Shown piece after piece: positions 16,007 to 24,454 of a stretch of 38,408 nt of DNA. The stretch comes from Paracoccaceae bacterium. GTDB taxonomy: Bacteria; Pseudomonadota; Alphaproteobacteria; Rhodobacterales; Rhodobacteraceae. The notes below the pieces were generated by a model, which saw only the letters and a list, made by a program, of their open reading frames with translations, did not search any database and was not told where the DNA came from. The position numbers were made by a program, and so were the translations under genes. How positions within the stretch are numbered: the stretch's first letter is position 1; each line of letters starts with the position of its first letter. The DNA is taken from positions 1 to 38,408 of the forward strand of contig JAMWZF010000002.1 in assembly GCA_024304875.1 (NCBI GenBank), given 5' to 3'.

Positions 16007-18229
16007 CTAGAAAACCCCGCCCAGCACGCCCAAGTCAGAGACGGCCACCCCGGCGCGGTCATCGTAGTGTTCGGTCCCGATCAGCAGGGCGAATTGGTCG
16101 CCAAATCTGTCCGGGGAGAACCATTCAACCAGCCCAGTGTCCCGCAGTTGCTGCCAAAGCTTGAATGGCAGGTTGACCGTATGAGGCCGCAGCAGGCGGG
16201 CCAGGGCGCCAGGACTGCCATACCGCGCCTTTTCCAACTGGTCCGGATCGACGCCGAAGTGGCCGTCGACCACCGTTATCGTTGGTTGGCCGTCATCGAT
16301 GATGCGGAAGGCGGCTTCAAGTTTCTCGAAATGGCACTCTGGACCCCAAGCGCCAATCGAATTCAGAATACCCGTCGTCTTGACAGCGGTTCCCACCGTC
16401 CTGCTGTCGAGCGCCGCCGCGCCATAGGTGTCCCACAGCTTATGGAAATAGAGACTGACCGCGTCCCGGCCGATCGGATCACCACCGCCGATTTCAGCGA
16501 GCGTCTTTCGACCAATTTCGGCAAATTGTTCCAGAGCCGGCGGCGGGTCGTGCTCCGGGCGGAAAACCTCGACCCTGCCAACACCGGGCAGCTTGCCCTC
16601 TCGGTTGCAACGGCCCGCTGCCTGCGCGATGGCGTCGATCCCGGCGGCGGCGCGCAGGACAACGGGGAAATCCACGTCCACCCCGGCTTCGATCAAGGAC
16701 GTCGAAATCAGCCGCACGGGGCTGCCATCCTTTAGCCGATGGCGGACCTCGTTCAGCACCGCGGTCCTATGTGACGGGGTCATCAGCGTGCTGAGATGGC
16801 AGGCACCGGGTGCGTCTCTGACAGCGTCGAACAGCATTCGCGCCTGCATCCGGTTGTCCACGATCAAGAGCGCCCGCGGTTCGGATCGCATCCTTTCGGC
16901 CAGGGCGGCGTCGCTCATCTCGCCGACGTCCCGCACCTCGACCCGCCGCAGCCGATTGAACAACGCGTCGGGGTCCGGGGCGATTTCTCGGGCTCCGGTC
17001 AGCGCCTCGGGCGCCGGAAACCCACCTTCGGCAGTCAGGGAGGGTTGTGTCGCGGTGGACAGGACAATGCTGCAACCGTAGCCGTCGATCAACTCGCTGA
17101 GGGCCGCAAGGCAGGGCCGCAGGAGAGGCAGGGGCAGCGTCTGCGCCTCGTCCAGGACCACAACTGACCCTGCAATTGCCGGCAGTTTCCGACAGCGCTT
17201 CTTGCGGGCGGCGTAGAGGCTTTCGAAGAACTGTACGGATGTCGTGACCACCACCGGCACGTCCCAGCTGGCGCCCATGATGCTGCGCTGTTCTTCTTCG
17301 CTTTCGTCTTCTCCGGCCCAATCTGCATTTGTATGGTGTTCAAGAACAGCCTCGTCTCCCAAGACCTCCCGAAAGACACTGGCTGTCTGTTCAATGATCG
17401 AGGTGAAGGGTATCACATAGATCAGACGTCGCAGCCCGTGGCGCAGGGCGTGGTCCAGACCGAACGCCATAGAGGTCAGTGTCTTGCCCCCACCTGTCGG
17501 CACGGTCAGGGTGAACAGCCCCGGCGATTGCTGCGCCACGTCGCGGGCATGGGCCAGGATCTGACGCCGCATGACATTGATGTCGCTGCCTCCCGTCATT
17601 GCGGCCATGTGCCTGTCGAATTTGCTGCGCATGATTTCGGTCAGCTCTGTGGGTCGCCGAGTTGTCTCCTTGTGTGCAATTGCGTCGTAGAAGGCCGCAG
17701 TCTCCCGGTCGTCGGCGTCGGTTAAAGCACCATACAGCATGCGCACCAAAAACTGGAGCCGGAATGGCCTATTCCTCCTAGACGCCGGTTCCGTCAGCCG
17801 ACCGGGCAAGGTGATCGTAGGTACGTCACACCAATCCGGCAGAACTAGCCTTTCGGCTGCTTCGATACGCCGCCGCAACCGGTCCGGATCGGGCAGGCGC
17901 CCGTGATGTCCGGCGATAGTTCCGGCTAGGAGCAGCGCCGCGCCGCCCATGTCATGGAGGACACGAGCACCCTCTCCGGAATGGGAAACGTCGCTTCGGG
18001 CACCCTTCAAACTTGGGCGGAGCTTAGCCTGAAATTCAGGTTTTAATTTGCCTAAGTCATGTAGCATGCCCAATACGCGCCCGATATCCCCGGCTCCAAA
18101 GGAATCGGCCCTGCGTTCTGTAGCTCTTGCCACATTAACTGAATGGGTTTCCAGAGATTCCCATTCGGCCTCTGGTCGCCCGGGAACGCTATGGGCAAAT
18201 GCCTTCAATCGACTCTGATCCACTCGCAT
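16007..18229 (-). CDS. cas3: Cas3 helicase-nuclease, type I-C
   Basis: The 740-residue protein starts MRVDQSRLKAFAHSVPGRP, as Cas3 proteins do. It has an N-terminal HD nuclease (MLHDLGKLKPEFQ, AGHHGRL), then a superfamily 2 helicase with Walker A PTGGGKT, motif II DEAQ, STATQ and the QAAGRCNREG arginine-finger motif. It is recruited by Cascade to shred target DNA. ATG 18229 is chosen over the longer frame to 18412, whose first 56 residues are remnants of a transposase. All motifs look intact. A 270-base gap separates it from cas5, so the other cas genes can be controlled separately. Confidence 0.95.
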   Translation of the reverse strand: MRVDQSRLKAFAHSVPGRPEAEWESLETHSVNVARATERRADSFGAGDIGRVLGMLHDLGKLKPEFQAKLRPSLKGARSDVSHSGEGARVLHDMGGAALLLAGTIAGHHGRLPDPDRLRRRIEAAERLVLPDWCDVPTITLPGRLTEPASRRNRPFRLQFLVRMLYGALTDADDRETAAFYDAIAHKETTRRPTELTEIMRSKFDRHMAAMTGGSDINVMRRQILAHARDVAQQSPGLFTLTVPTGGGKTLTSMAFGLDHALRHGLRRLIYVIPFTSIIEQTASVFREVLGDEAVLEHHTNADWAGEDESEEEQRSIMGASWDVPVVVTTSVQFFESLYAARKKRCRKLPAIAGSVVVLDEAQTLPLPLLRPCLAALSELIDGYGCSIVLSTATQPSLTAEGGFPAPEALTGAREIAPDPDALFNRLRRVEVRDVGEMSDAALAERMRSEPRALLIVDNRMQARMLFDAVRDAPGACHLSTLMTPSHRTAVLNEVRHRLKDGSPVRLISTSLIEAGVDVDFPVVLRAAAGIDAIAQAAGRCNREGKLPGVGRVEVFRPEHDPPPALEQFAEIGRKTLAEIGGGDPIGRDAVSLYFHKLWDTYGAAALDSRTVGTAVKTTGILNSIGAWGPECHFEKLEAAFRIIDDGQPTITVVDGHFGVDPDQLEKARYGSPGALARLLRPHTVNLPFKLWQQLRDTGLVEWFSPDRFGDQFALLIGTEHYDDRAGVAVSDLGVLGGVF

Positions 18230-18322
18230 GGTCTTCCCTACCATCGACTTTTTATTCTCACCACTAATTGGAATTCCCGTGCTCTGTGCAATAGAGAACT
18301 TCAGCAACACGGGCTCTGTCGC

Positions 18323-18514
18323 AAGAACCGGGTGATAGCTGAGGCTCTCCGTTTCCCTGTCGAAGTTAACCCCACAGCTTCCGTGACGGCTAAACTGCCA
18401 TGAAAACGGCAAGGCGCGTGCGCATCTGATCGTGGCTGCAGTATTGTAAGCGTTTCACCGATGCGTCCTTGACCGCAAGGTTCATCCCTTCGACCTACTG
18501 TTGGTCCCCTCAGG
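18323..18514 (-). pseudogene. Degenerate IS481-type transposase fragment
   Basis: The frame starting at ATG 18485 reads MNLAVKDASVKRLQYCSHDQ and MRTRLAVFMAV before a stop, strongly like the C-terminal NRTIKDATVKRYHYDSHDQ segment of IS481-family transposases. After a frame change, VNFDRETESLSYHPV recalls the next family block (YNFARRLKTL). Upstream, PEGTNSRSKG recalls the PWTNGQVER motif in another frame. At least two frameshifts and a stop make it dead. No terminal repeats were found. It lies in the cas3 upstream region and marks past insertion activity beside the CRISPR locus. Confidence 0.6.
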
Positions 18515-18557
18515 GAGCGCCGGGGTGCCGACAAGTTGTCGAGCGGCCTCGTGGTCA

Positions 18558-18588
18558 TTGACTAATCCAAGTGTATACGTTTATACAC
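18558..18588 (+). promoter_or_regulatory. Promoter and GntR-type operator upstream of tctC
   Basis: TTGACT (18558-18563) and TATACA (18582-18587) are 18 bases apart. The inverted repeat GTGTATA (18571-18577) / TATACAC (18582-18588) covers the spacer and the -10 box. The same GTATAC-type element recurs near 27713, 29607 and 30711 in this block, so a shared repressor is likely. Confidence 0.6.
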
Positions 18589-18721
18589 AGACGTATTCTG
18601 AGCGGTGGGAGGATCTGGTATGGATGCAAGACGACGCGTCGGTGCCGGGCAGCCGCGAGGGTAAAGGGGCGAGTGCCCGGTCTACCGGACCGGAACCCCG
18701 CCCGGCACATGGGAGGAAAAA

Positions 18722-19699
18722 ATGAGCCGTATGTCACTAGCCAAAATTGGACTCGCTGCGGGCCTGACAGCCGCAGCCGCCACCACAGCAATTGCGCAAG
18801 ATTTCCCGAACGAACCGGTAACCCTTACGGTTCCTTTCTCGCCCGGTGGGTCCAACGACATCGTCGCTCGACAACTTGGCCTGCAGTTGTCAGAGCAATG
18901 GGGTCAGCCCGTTGTAGTTGAGAACCGCCCCGGTGGCGGCGCCACGATCGGCTCGGCTCATCTTGCCCAGCAGGACCCGGACGGGTACAACATCATGATT
19001 GCCTCGGTGACGTTCACCATGAACGCCGCCGTGCGTGACGATCTGCCCTTTGATCCGCGCGCCGACTTCACACCTATTGCCCTGATCGGACAGGTGCCGC
19101 TGGTGATCGGAGCCAAGCCCGACATCGAAGCAACGGAGCCTGAGGCCTTCTTCGACTATATCCGCTCCAACGACGACCTCAGCTACGGGGCCACTGGCGT
19201 CGGGTCGATCCAGCATTTCGCGGGGGAGCTGCTAAACCAGGCCGTCGGGTCTAACGTGCAGGTGGTTCAGTACCCGGGTGGCGGCCCCGCCATGACTGAC
19301 GTCATGGGCGGCTTCATCGAGTACTCGATCGGGTCGATGACACAGATGCTGCCGCAGGTGGAGGCGGGCAACATCACGCCCATCGCCATCACCAGTCTCG
19401 AGCGGTCTGACGCCATGCCCGACACGCCGACACTGGCGGAGAGTGGTCTTGACGATTTCGAGGTCATCCAATGGTGGGCAATCCTCGGCCCGGCAGGCAT
19501 GGATGAGGCTCGTGTCGAAGAATTGAATTCCGCGATCAACGAGGTACTCGAGACTGAGCAATTCGCCGAGTTCCTCGCCAATGACGGCGGCACCCCGCGG
19601 CCGATGAGCGCGCAGGAGACCGCGGATTTCATGGCCATGAATTTCGACCGCTGGGTCGAGGTCGCCGAACAGGCTGGTATGAAGGACCAGGCTGAGTAA
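18722..19699 (+). CDS. tctC: TctC-type periplasmic substrate-binding protein
   Basis: The 325-residue protein has a signal peptide (LAAGLTAAAATTAIAQD) and the TctC/Bug core: PVTLTVPFSPGGSNDIVARQL, VENRPGGGATIGSA and YGATGVGSIQHFAGELL. The family captures carboxylates such as citrate and its relatives for TctAB. The start follows a GGGAGG ribosome site at about 18711. A gap with a terminator-like hairpin separates it from tctB, as is usual where the binding protein is made in excess. It is the first gene behind a GntR-type operator. Confidence 0.93.
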   Translation: MSRMSLAKIGLAAGLTAAAATTAIAQDFPNEPVTLTVPFSPGGSNDIVARQLGLQLSEQWGQPVVVENRPGGGATIGSAHLAQQDPDGYNIMIASVTFTMNAAVRDDLPFDPRADFTPIALIGQVPLVIGAKPDIEATEPEAFFDYIRSNDDLSYGATGVGSIQHFAGELLNQAVGSNVQVVQYPGGGPAMTDVMGGFIEYSIGSMTQMLPQVEAGNITPIAITSLERSDAMPDTPTLAESGLDDFEVIQWWAILGPAGMDEARVEELNSAINEVLETEQFAEFLANDGGTPRPMSAQETADFMAMNFDRWVEVAEQAGMKDQAE

Positions 19700-19712
19700 A
19701 GCCCAATTGCAA

Positions 19713-19742
19713 GACGCCCCCGGATGCAGTTTCGGGGGCGTC
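19713..19742 (+). terminator. Hairpin between tctC and tctB
   Basis: GACGCCCCCG (19713-19722) and CGGGGGCGTC (19733-19742) pair perfectly around a 10-base loop, followed by the pyrimidine run CTTCTTTC. It probably attenuates transcription into tctBA or protects the 3' end of the tctC message. The T tract is weak. Confidence 0.75.
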
Positions 19743-19824
19743 CTTCTTTCAGCTTCCGCGTTTACATCGGAACTGACACCAATAGGGGGCGGTCTGCCGC
19801 CCGATCCATCAGGGGAAATTTTCC

Positions 19825-20271
19825 ATGCCGCGGATCGATCCGGTCGAGGCAATGTCGGGCCTTCTGGTCCTGGCCCTTGGCGCCTTCTTCTACTTCGGGT
19901 CGATGGGCTACCCCATGGGAACAATCGGCCGGATGGGCCCCGGCTTCGTGCCGCATTGGCTCGGCGCGCTGTCCATGTTCCTCGGTGCGGTGATCCTGCT
20001 GTCTAGCCTGAGAACCAATGAGCCGGCACCCGATCTATATTGGCGGCCACTCGTCGCCGTCCTCGCCTCCATTGGAGCCTTCGCGTTGCTGCTGCCCCGC
20101 ATTGGCCTTGTCGGCGCGGCGCTGGTTACGGCCGCGATCTCGATCCTCGCTAACCGCGAGGCAGGTTGGCGGATGCTGGCTATAACCTCGGCCGCCATCG
20201 CGCTTATTTGCTGGGTCCTCTTCGTACTGCTTCTGCGTCTACCGATCCCGGCCTTCTGGTGGGACCTCTGA
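19825..20271 (+). CDS. tctB: TctB-type small membrane subunit
   Basis: This 148-residue protein has four hydrophobic segments (about 10-28, 37-53, 71-105 and 116-142) and the TctB size. It carries LALGAFFYFGSMGYPMGTIGRMGPGFVPHW, a common TctB opening with the conserved GPGF(F/V)P. It is the small membrane partner of TctA in the proton- or sodium-driven tripartite tricarboxylate transporter. Its stop is one base before the tctA start, so the two are translated together. Confidence 0.9.
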   Translation: MPRIDPVEAMSGLLVLALGAFFYFGSMGYPMGTIGRMGPGFVPHWLGALSMFLGAVILLSSLRTNEPAPDLYWRPLVAVLASIGAFALLLPRIGLVGAALVTAAISILANREAGWRMLAITSAAIALICWVLFVLLLRLPIPAFWWDL

Positions 20272-20272
20272 G

Positions 20273-21799
20273 ATGGACATCTGGGCCAATATCGCGAGCG
20301 GCTTCGACGTCGCCTTCTCGTCGCAGAACCTGATGTACTGCTTTCTAGGGGTCTTTCTAGGGACGTTTTTTGGTGCGCTGCCCGGGATCGGGTCGCTTGC
20401 GGCGGTCTCGATGCTGCTGCCAATCACCTTCTACCTCGACCCGACCACGGCGCTCGTCATGCTGGGCGGGGTCTACTACGGGGCGGAGTACGGCGGGTCG
20501 ACGTCCTCGATCCTGCTCAACCTGCCGGGCACACCGTCGAATGCCGTCACCTGCCTCGACGGCTACCCGATGACCCAGCAGGGGCGGTCAGGCGTCGCCC
20601 TCTTCGCCACCACGATCGCCAGCTTCTTTGGCGGTACCTTCGGCATCCTAATGCTCTACTCACTGGCGCCGCTGATCGTGCAATGGGCACTGCAATTCGG
20701 ACCGGCGGAGTATTTCGCCATCATGGTCTTCGGCCTCGTCGCAGCCGCGACGGTGACCCAAGACGCGCCGGCTAAAGGCCTAGCCATGGTCGTCGCGGGA
20801 ATGATGCTCGGTACGATCGGGGCGGACCTGAACACCGGCATTGCCCGTTTCACCTTCGGCTACTTCGAGCTTCACGAAGGGATCAGCTTCATTGCCTTGG
20901 CGATGGGCCTGTTCGGGGTGAGTGAGGTGATACTATCGATCGGACACAAGATCGACAAACCCTTCATCCAGGCGGTGACCTTCCGGTCCATGATCCCCCG
21001 CCGGGACGAAGTGCGCCGGTCCGGGATGCCGATGCTGCGCGGCGCGGGGCTCGGCGCCTTCTTCGGCGCGCTGCCGGGGACCGGTCCCTCCATCGCCACC
21101 TTCATCGGCTATGCCATTGAGAAGCGTCTGTCCAGGCACCCCGAGGAATTCGGAAAGGGCGCGATTGAAGGCATCATGTCGCCCGAAAGCGCCAACAACG
21201 CCGCCGTCCAGTCGGCCTTCATCCCGACCATGACCCTGGGCATCCCAGGCAGCGCCACGATGGCCGTCATGATGGGTGCGCTGCTGATTCACGGCATTCA
21301 GCCAGGTCCGCAACTGATGCAGGAGAATCCTGACATCTTCTGGGGTCTTGCCGCGAGCTTTTGGATTGGCAACGTGATGCTGCTGGTCCTCAACATTCCG
21401 CTGATCGGCGTCTGGGTCCGACTGCTCAAGATTCCCTACGGCATCCTCTACCCGGCGGTACTATGCTTCATCTGCATCGGCGTCTACACGGTGCGGACCA
21501 GCGCTTTCGACGTCGTGCTTGTCCTTCTCTTCGGTTTTGCGGGCTTTGTCCTGCGTCTGCTTCGCTTCGAGCTGGCGCCGCTGCTGATCGGTTTCATCCT
21601 CGGACCGATGGTTGAGGAGAACTTCAAGCGGGCGATGCTAATCTACCGCGGCGACTTCACCGAGTTTCTGACCAGACCGATCAGCGGTTCCCTACTAGCA
21701 TTGACCGCCCTGCTCCTAGTCTGGACGACGTGGGTGATCTTGCGCGACAGCCGCAGGAAGCGGCCGGTGGACCACCCGATGGGCGAGGCGGATGACTAG
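20273..21799 (+). CDS. tctA: TctA-type large membrane permease
   Basis: The 508-residue protein has about 12 membrane segments and the family signatures GTFFGALPGIGSLAAVSMLLP and YYGAEYGGSTSSILLNLPGTP, plus the internal repeat GAFFGALPGTGPSIATFI. It forms the transport channel of the tripartite tricarboxylate transporter. The full length and intact motifs suggest a working system. The next gene (SDR) starts 9 bases after its stop, so transporter and enzymes are probably one operon. Confidence 0.95.
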   Translation: MDIWANIASGFDVAFSSQNLMYCFLGVFLGTFFGALPGIGSLAAVSMLLPITFYLDPTTALVMLGGVYYGAEYGGSTSSILLNLPGTPSNAVTCLDGYPMTQQGRSGVALFATTIASFFGGTFGILMLYSLAPLIVQWALQFGPAEYFAIMVFGLVAAATVTQDAPAKGLAMVVAGMMLGTIGADLNTGIARFTFGYFELHEGISFIALAMGLFGVSEVILSIGHKIDKPFIQAVTFRSMIPRRDEVRRSGMPMLRGAGLGAFFGALPGTGPSIATFIGYAIEKRLSRHPEEFGKGAIEGIMSPESANNAAVQSAFIPTMTLGIPGSATMAVMMGALLIHGIQPGPQLMQENPDIFWGLAASFWIGNVMLLVLNIPLIGVWVRLLKIPYGILYPAVLCFICIGVYTVRTSAFDVVLVLLFGFAGFVLRLLRFELAPLLIGFILGPMVEENFKRAMLIYRGDFTEFLTRPISGSLLALTALLLVWTTWVILRDSRRKRPVDHPMGEADD

Positions 21800-21808
21800 G
21801 AGGCTTTC

Positions 21809-22573
21809 ATGCAGATCGATCTGACCGGACGCACTGCCCTGATCACTGGGGCGAGCAAGGGCCTCGGCCTCGCCATGGCCCGTCGGTTGGCCAGCTCGCG
21901 GGCCAACGTGGTGATGCTGGCGCGCGGTAAGGGCGACCTCGAGACCGCGGCGGCGGACATCCCGTCTGCCCATCCCATTGCCTGCGACATCACCGACGAG
22001 GCCGCCCGCGACGCTGCCATTGCCGAGGCGCTTGATTGGTTCGGCACCATCGACATCCTCGTCAACAATGCCGGGTCGTCCCAGCGCGGACCGATCGAGG
22101 ACGCCACGCGCGACCGGATGATCGAGGACATGGACCTCAAGCTCTACGCGCCGCTCGAGCTCACCCGCGCCGTCCTTCCGGGGATGAAGGCGCAGCGGTG
22201 GGGGCGCGTGCTGAACGTCACGGCGGTGGTCGGCAAGGCGCCGAATGCAGACAGCCTGCCCACCTCGGTCAGCCGGGGCGCGGGGATCACCATGACCAAG
22301 GCGCTGTCTAGGGAACTGGCTCCCTGGAACATCCTCGTCAACGCGCTCTGCGTCGGTAAGATCAAGTCCGGCCAGTGGGAACGCCGGTTCGCCGCCTCGG
22401 GACAGGACGATTACGAGAACTTCCTGAAACCCACCGCCGATACTGTCCCCCTGAAGCGATTGGGCGAGGCGGAGGAATTCGCCAATGTCGCCTGTTTCCT
22501 CGCCTCTGATGCGGCGTCCTACGTGACGGGCACCGCGATCAACGTGGACGGCGGATTGTGCGCGGTGACGTGA
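21809..22573 (+). CDS. SDR-family protein with replaced catalytic residues
   Basis: The 254-residue protein has the Rossmann features of short-chain dehydrogenases: TGASKGLG for cofactor binding, NNAG, and the C-terminal GTAINVDGG. At the catalytic positions, however, the usual NISS is NVTA and the usual YxxxK is TSVSR. The Ser, Tyr and Lys of the triad thus look like Ala, Thr and Arg in a by-eye alignment. It may use other residues, bind rather than reduce its ligand, or belong to a divergent SDR branch. It lies between tctA and a chrA-like pair. Confidence 0.85.
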   Translation: MQIDLTGRTALITGASKGLGLAMARRLASSRANVVMLARGKGDLETAAADIPSAHPIACDITDEAARDAAIAEALDWFGTIDILVNNAGSSQRGPIEDATRDRMIEDMDLKLYAPLELTRAVLPGMKAQRWGRVLNVTAVVGKAPNADSLPTSVSRGAGITMTKALSRELAPWNILVNALCVGKIKSGQWERRFAASGQDDYENFLKPTADTVPLKRLGEAEEFANVACFLASDAASYVTGTAINVDGGLCAVT

Positions 22574-23136
22574 CAGGTCCGCCAGCCGGCGCAACGACAG
22601 AGACCACACTCGGCGCGATGTTCCGCTGCTGGCTGCTGATCGGCGTGACCGGTTTCGGCGGCGTGCTGCCCGTCGTGGTTCACGAGCTGGTCACGCGGCG
22701 CCGCTGGATCACGCACGAGGAATTTTCCGAAGTCCTCGCCGTCTGCCAGATCCTCCCGGGGCCGAACATCGTCAACATCTCGGTTATCTTCGGAATGCGG
22801 ATCGCCGGCTGGGCCGGGGCGATGGCTTGCTTGGGCGGGCTTCTCCTCTTGCCGGTCATCATCGCGCTGACCCTTGCCATCATCTATTCCGGCGTGGCCG
22901 ACGTGCCTGCGGTGCAGCGGGCGACGGGGACCATCGCCTCTGCCGCGGCTGGGCTTCTGATCGCCGTCGCCCTACGGCTATTCTGGCCGCAACGCGGTAA
23001 TCCCATCGCATGGGGCATCGGCGCGCTTGTCATCGCATTGGTGATCGGCTTCCGGGTCCCGCTGATCTGGGTGATCCTCGGCTGCGCGCCGCTGTCCATC
23101 GGCCTCTACCTCTGGAAGGCGCGGACCCATGTCTGA
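22570..23136 (+). CDS. ChrA-type (CHR domain) transporter, first half
   Basis: The 188-residue membrane protein is a single CHR domain: FRCWLLIGVTGFGGVLPVV, then RRWITHEEFSEVLAVCQILPGPNIVN, the chromate-transporter signature with PGP. It begins with GTG 22570 overlapping the SDR stop (GTGA). Such short CHR proteins work in pairs. The family's best known job is chromate efflux, but placement inside a carboxylate operon suggests another oxyanion or organic anion. Confidence 0.85.
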   Translation: MTGPPAGATTETTLGAMFRCWLLIGVTGFGGVLPVVVHELVTRRRWITHEEFSEVLAVCQILPGPNIVNISVIFGMRIAGWAGAMACLGGLLLLPVIIALTLAIIYSGVADVPAVQRATGTIASAAAGLLIAVALRLFWPQRGNPIAWGIGALVIALVIGFRVPLIWVILGCAPLSIGLYLWKARTHV

Positions 23137-23653
23137 CCAGCTGATCGACCTCCTCGGCCAGATGGTGATCCAGAGCCTGCTGGCCATCGGCGGGATCAAC
23201 GTGATCCTGGGCGAATTGCAGCGGGTGCTGGTGGTCGAGAACGGCTGGCTGACGGCGCAGGAGTTCACCTCGCTCTTCGCCCTGGCGCAGGCCTCGCCTG
23301 GGCCGAACACCCTGTTCGTCACGCTGATCGGTTGGCGGTTGTTCGGGATCGGCGGCGGGCTGGCGGCGACGGCGGTCTTCGTCGCGCCGTCAATCATCAT
23401 CGGGGCCATCGTCGCCCGCGCCTGGACGCGCTGGTCTGAGACGCGCTGGTTCGTGGTCCTGCGCCGGGGGCTGGTGCCGATGACTGTGGGGCTGGTGGTG
23501 TCGAGTGCGATCCTGCTGACGCTCGCGGCGGCGAGCGGGCCGATCTCGTGGGTCATCACCGCGGCGGCGGCGGCCCTGTCGCTGACCACCCGCCTACCAC
23601 CGGTGGCCATTCTCGCCATTGCCGCCGTGGTGGGCGTGGCCGGGCTAGGCTAG
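23129..23653 (+). CDS. ChrA-type (CHR domain) transporter, second half
   Basis: This 174-residue protein is a second short CHR domain: LLAIGGINVILGELQRVLV, NGWLTAQEFTSLFALAQASPGPNTLFV with the conserved PGPN, then three more membrane stretches. It overlaps its partner by 8 bases. Together the two make the ten or so helices found in one long ChrA. Its 3' end overlaps the convergent aldolase gene by 9 bases. The substrate is unknown. Confidence 0.85.
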   Translation: MSDQLIDLLGQMVIQSLLAIGGINVILGELQRVLVVENGWLTAQEFTSLFALAQASPGPNTLFVTLIGWRLFGIGGGLAATAVFVAPSIIIGAIVARAWTRWSETRWFVVLRRGLVPMTVGLVVSSAILLTLAAASGPISWVITAAAAALSLTTRLPPVAILAIAAVVGVAGLG

Positions 23654-24433
23654 CGCCTCCTTCAGCCCGTCGGTCCAGGCCTTGGCCGCCGACGACAGGA
23701 AGCCGATGTCGGTCTGCGTGGTCAGGAACCGCGCGCCCTTGCGGATCGCGTTTGCCTGCCGCTCGACGCTGCGGTTGCCGCCGCAGCCCGCGACGATGCC
23801 CTTGGCCGCACAGGCCGCGTTCACCCGTTCCTGCGCGGCGACGATGCGCGGATCGTCGAACTGCCCTGGGATGCCCATGTTCACGAGAAGGTCGTTGGTG
23901 CCGACGTGGATCACGTCGACGCCCTTCACCGCTGCGATCTCTTCAACGTTCTCGAGCCCCTCGACGGTCTCGACCATGACCACAACAAGCGTCGCCGCGT
24001 TCATCTGCGGTATGGCCTCGGACAGGGGGACGGCGCCGAAGTCGAACATCGGGTAGCCGCCGGTGACCGACCGCTTGCCGAGGGGCGCGAATTTGCAGGT
24101 GTCGACGGCCTTCTGCGCCTCGGCCGCGTTGGCGATGTCGGGGTAGACGATCCCGGTGACGCAGTTGTCGAGCAGGAGCGAGACATCCGGATCGTCGATG
24201 GACCGGACACGGACCACCGGGGCGATCCCGATCTCCACCGCCGTCTGCGCCATGTTGGACAGGGTCTCGGCGTTGAAGATCGAGTGCTGGATGTCGATGA
24301 ACAGGAAGTCGTGCCCGGTGCTCTTGGCGATGCGGGCGATGTCGGGGGTCCGGGACAGCCGGACGCTCATTCCGAGCGCTGGCTCTCCTTTCGCCAGTTT
24401 CGCCTTCAGCGGATTGTCGAAGGTCGGTGCCAT
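23645..24433 (-). CDS. HpcH/HpaI-family aldolase
   Basis: The 262-residue protein shows the family order: GMSVRLSRTPDIARIAKSTG, HDFLFIDIQHS, PVVRV, the VVMVETVEGLENVEEIAAVKGVD segment with the metal-binding Glu, HVGTNDLLVNMG with the Asp, and LTTQTD near the end. These class II enzymes cleave 4-hydroxy-2-oxo acids or related compounds to pyruvate plus an aldehyde or keto acid. It is the last gene of the minus-strand operon with the acyl-CoA dehydrogenase and CoA ligase, which suggests carbon-carbon cleavage late in the same pathway. Confidence 0.9.
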   Translation of the reverse strand: MAPTFDNPLKAKLAKGEPALGMSVRLSRTPDIARIAKSTGHDFLFIDIQHSIFNAETLSNMAQTAVEIGIAPVVRVRSIDDPDVSLLLDNCVTGIVYPDIANAAEAQKAVDTCKFAPLGKRSVTGGYPMFDFGAVPLSEAIPQMNAATLVVVMVETVEGLENVEEIAAVKGVDVIHVGTNDLLVNMGIPGQFDDPRIVAAQERVNAACAAKGIVAGCGGNRSVERQANAIRKGARFLTTQTDIGFLSSAAKAWTDGLKEALA

Positions 24434-24454
24434 GTCAGTCCTCCCTATGGCCGG

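Noticed and set aside
18272-18289. CCAATTAG-like match to the pseudo-crRNA guide near the cas3 start
   Set aside because: The flanking triplet is ATT, not TTC, and similarity ends after five bases.
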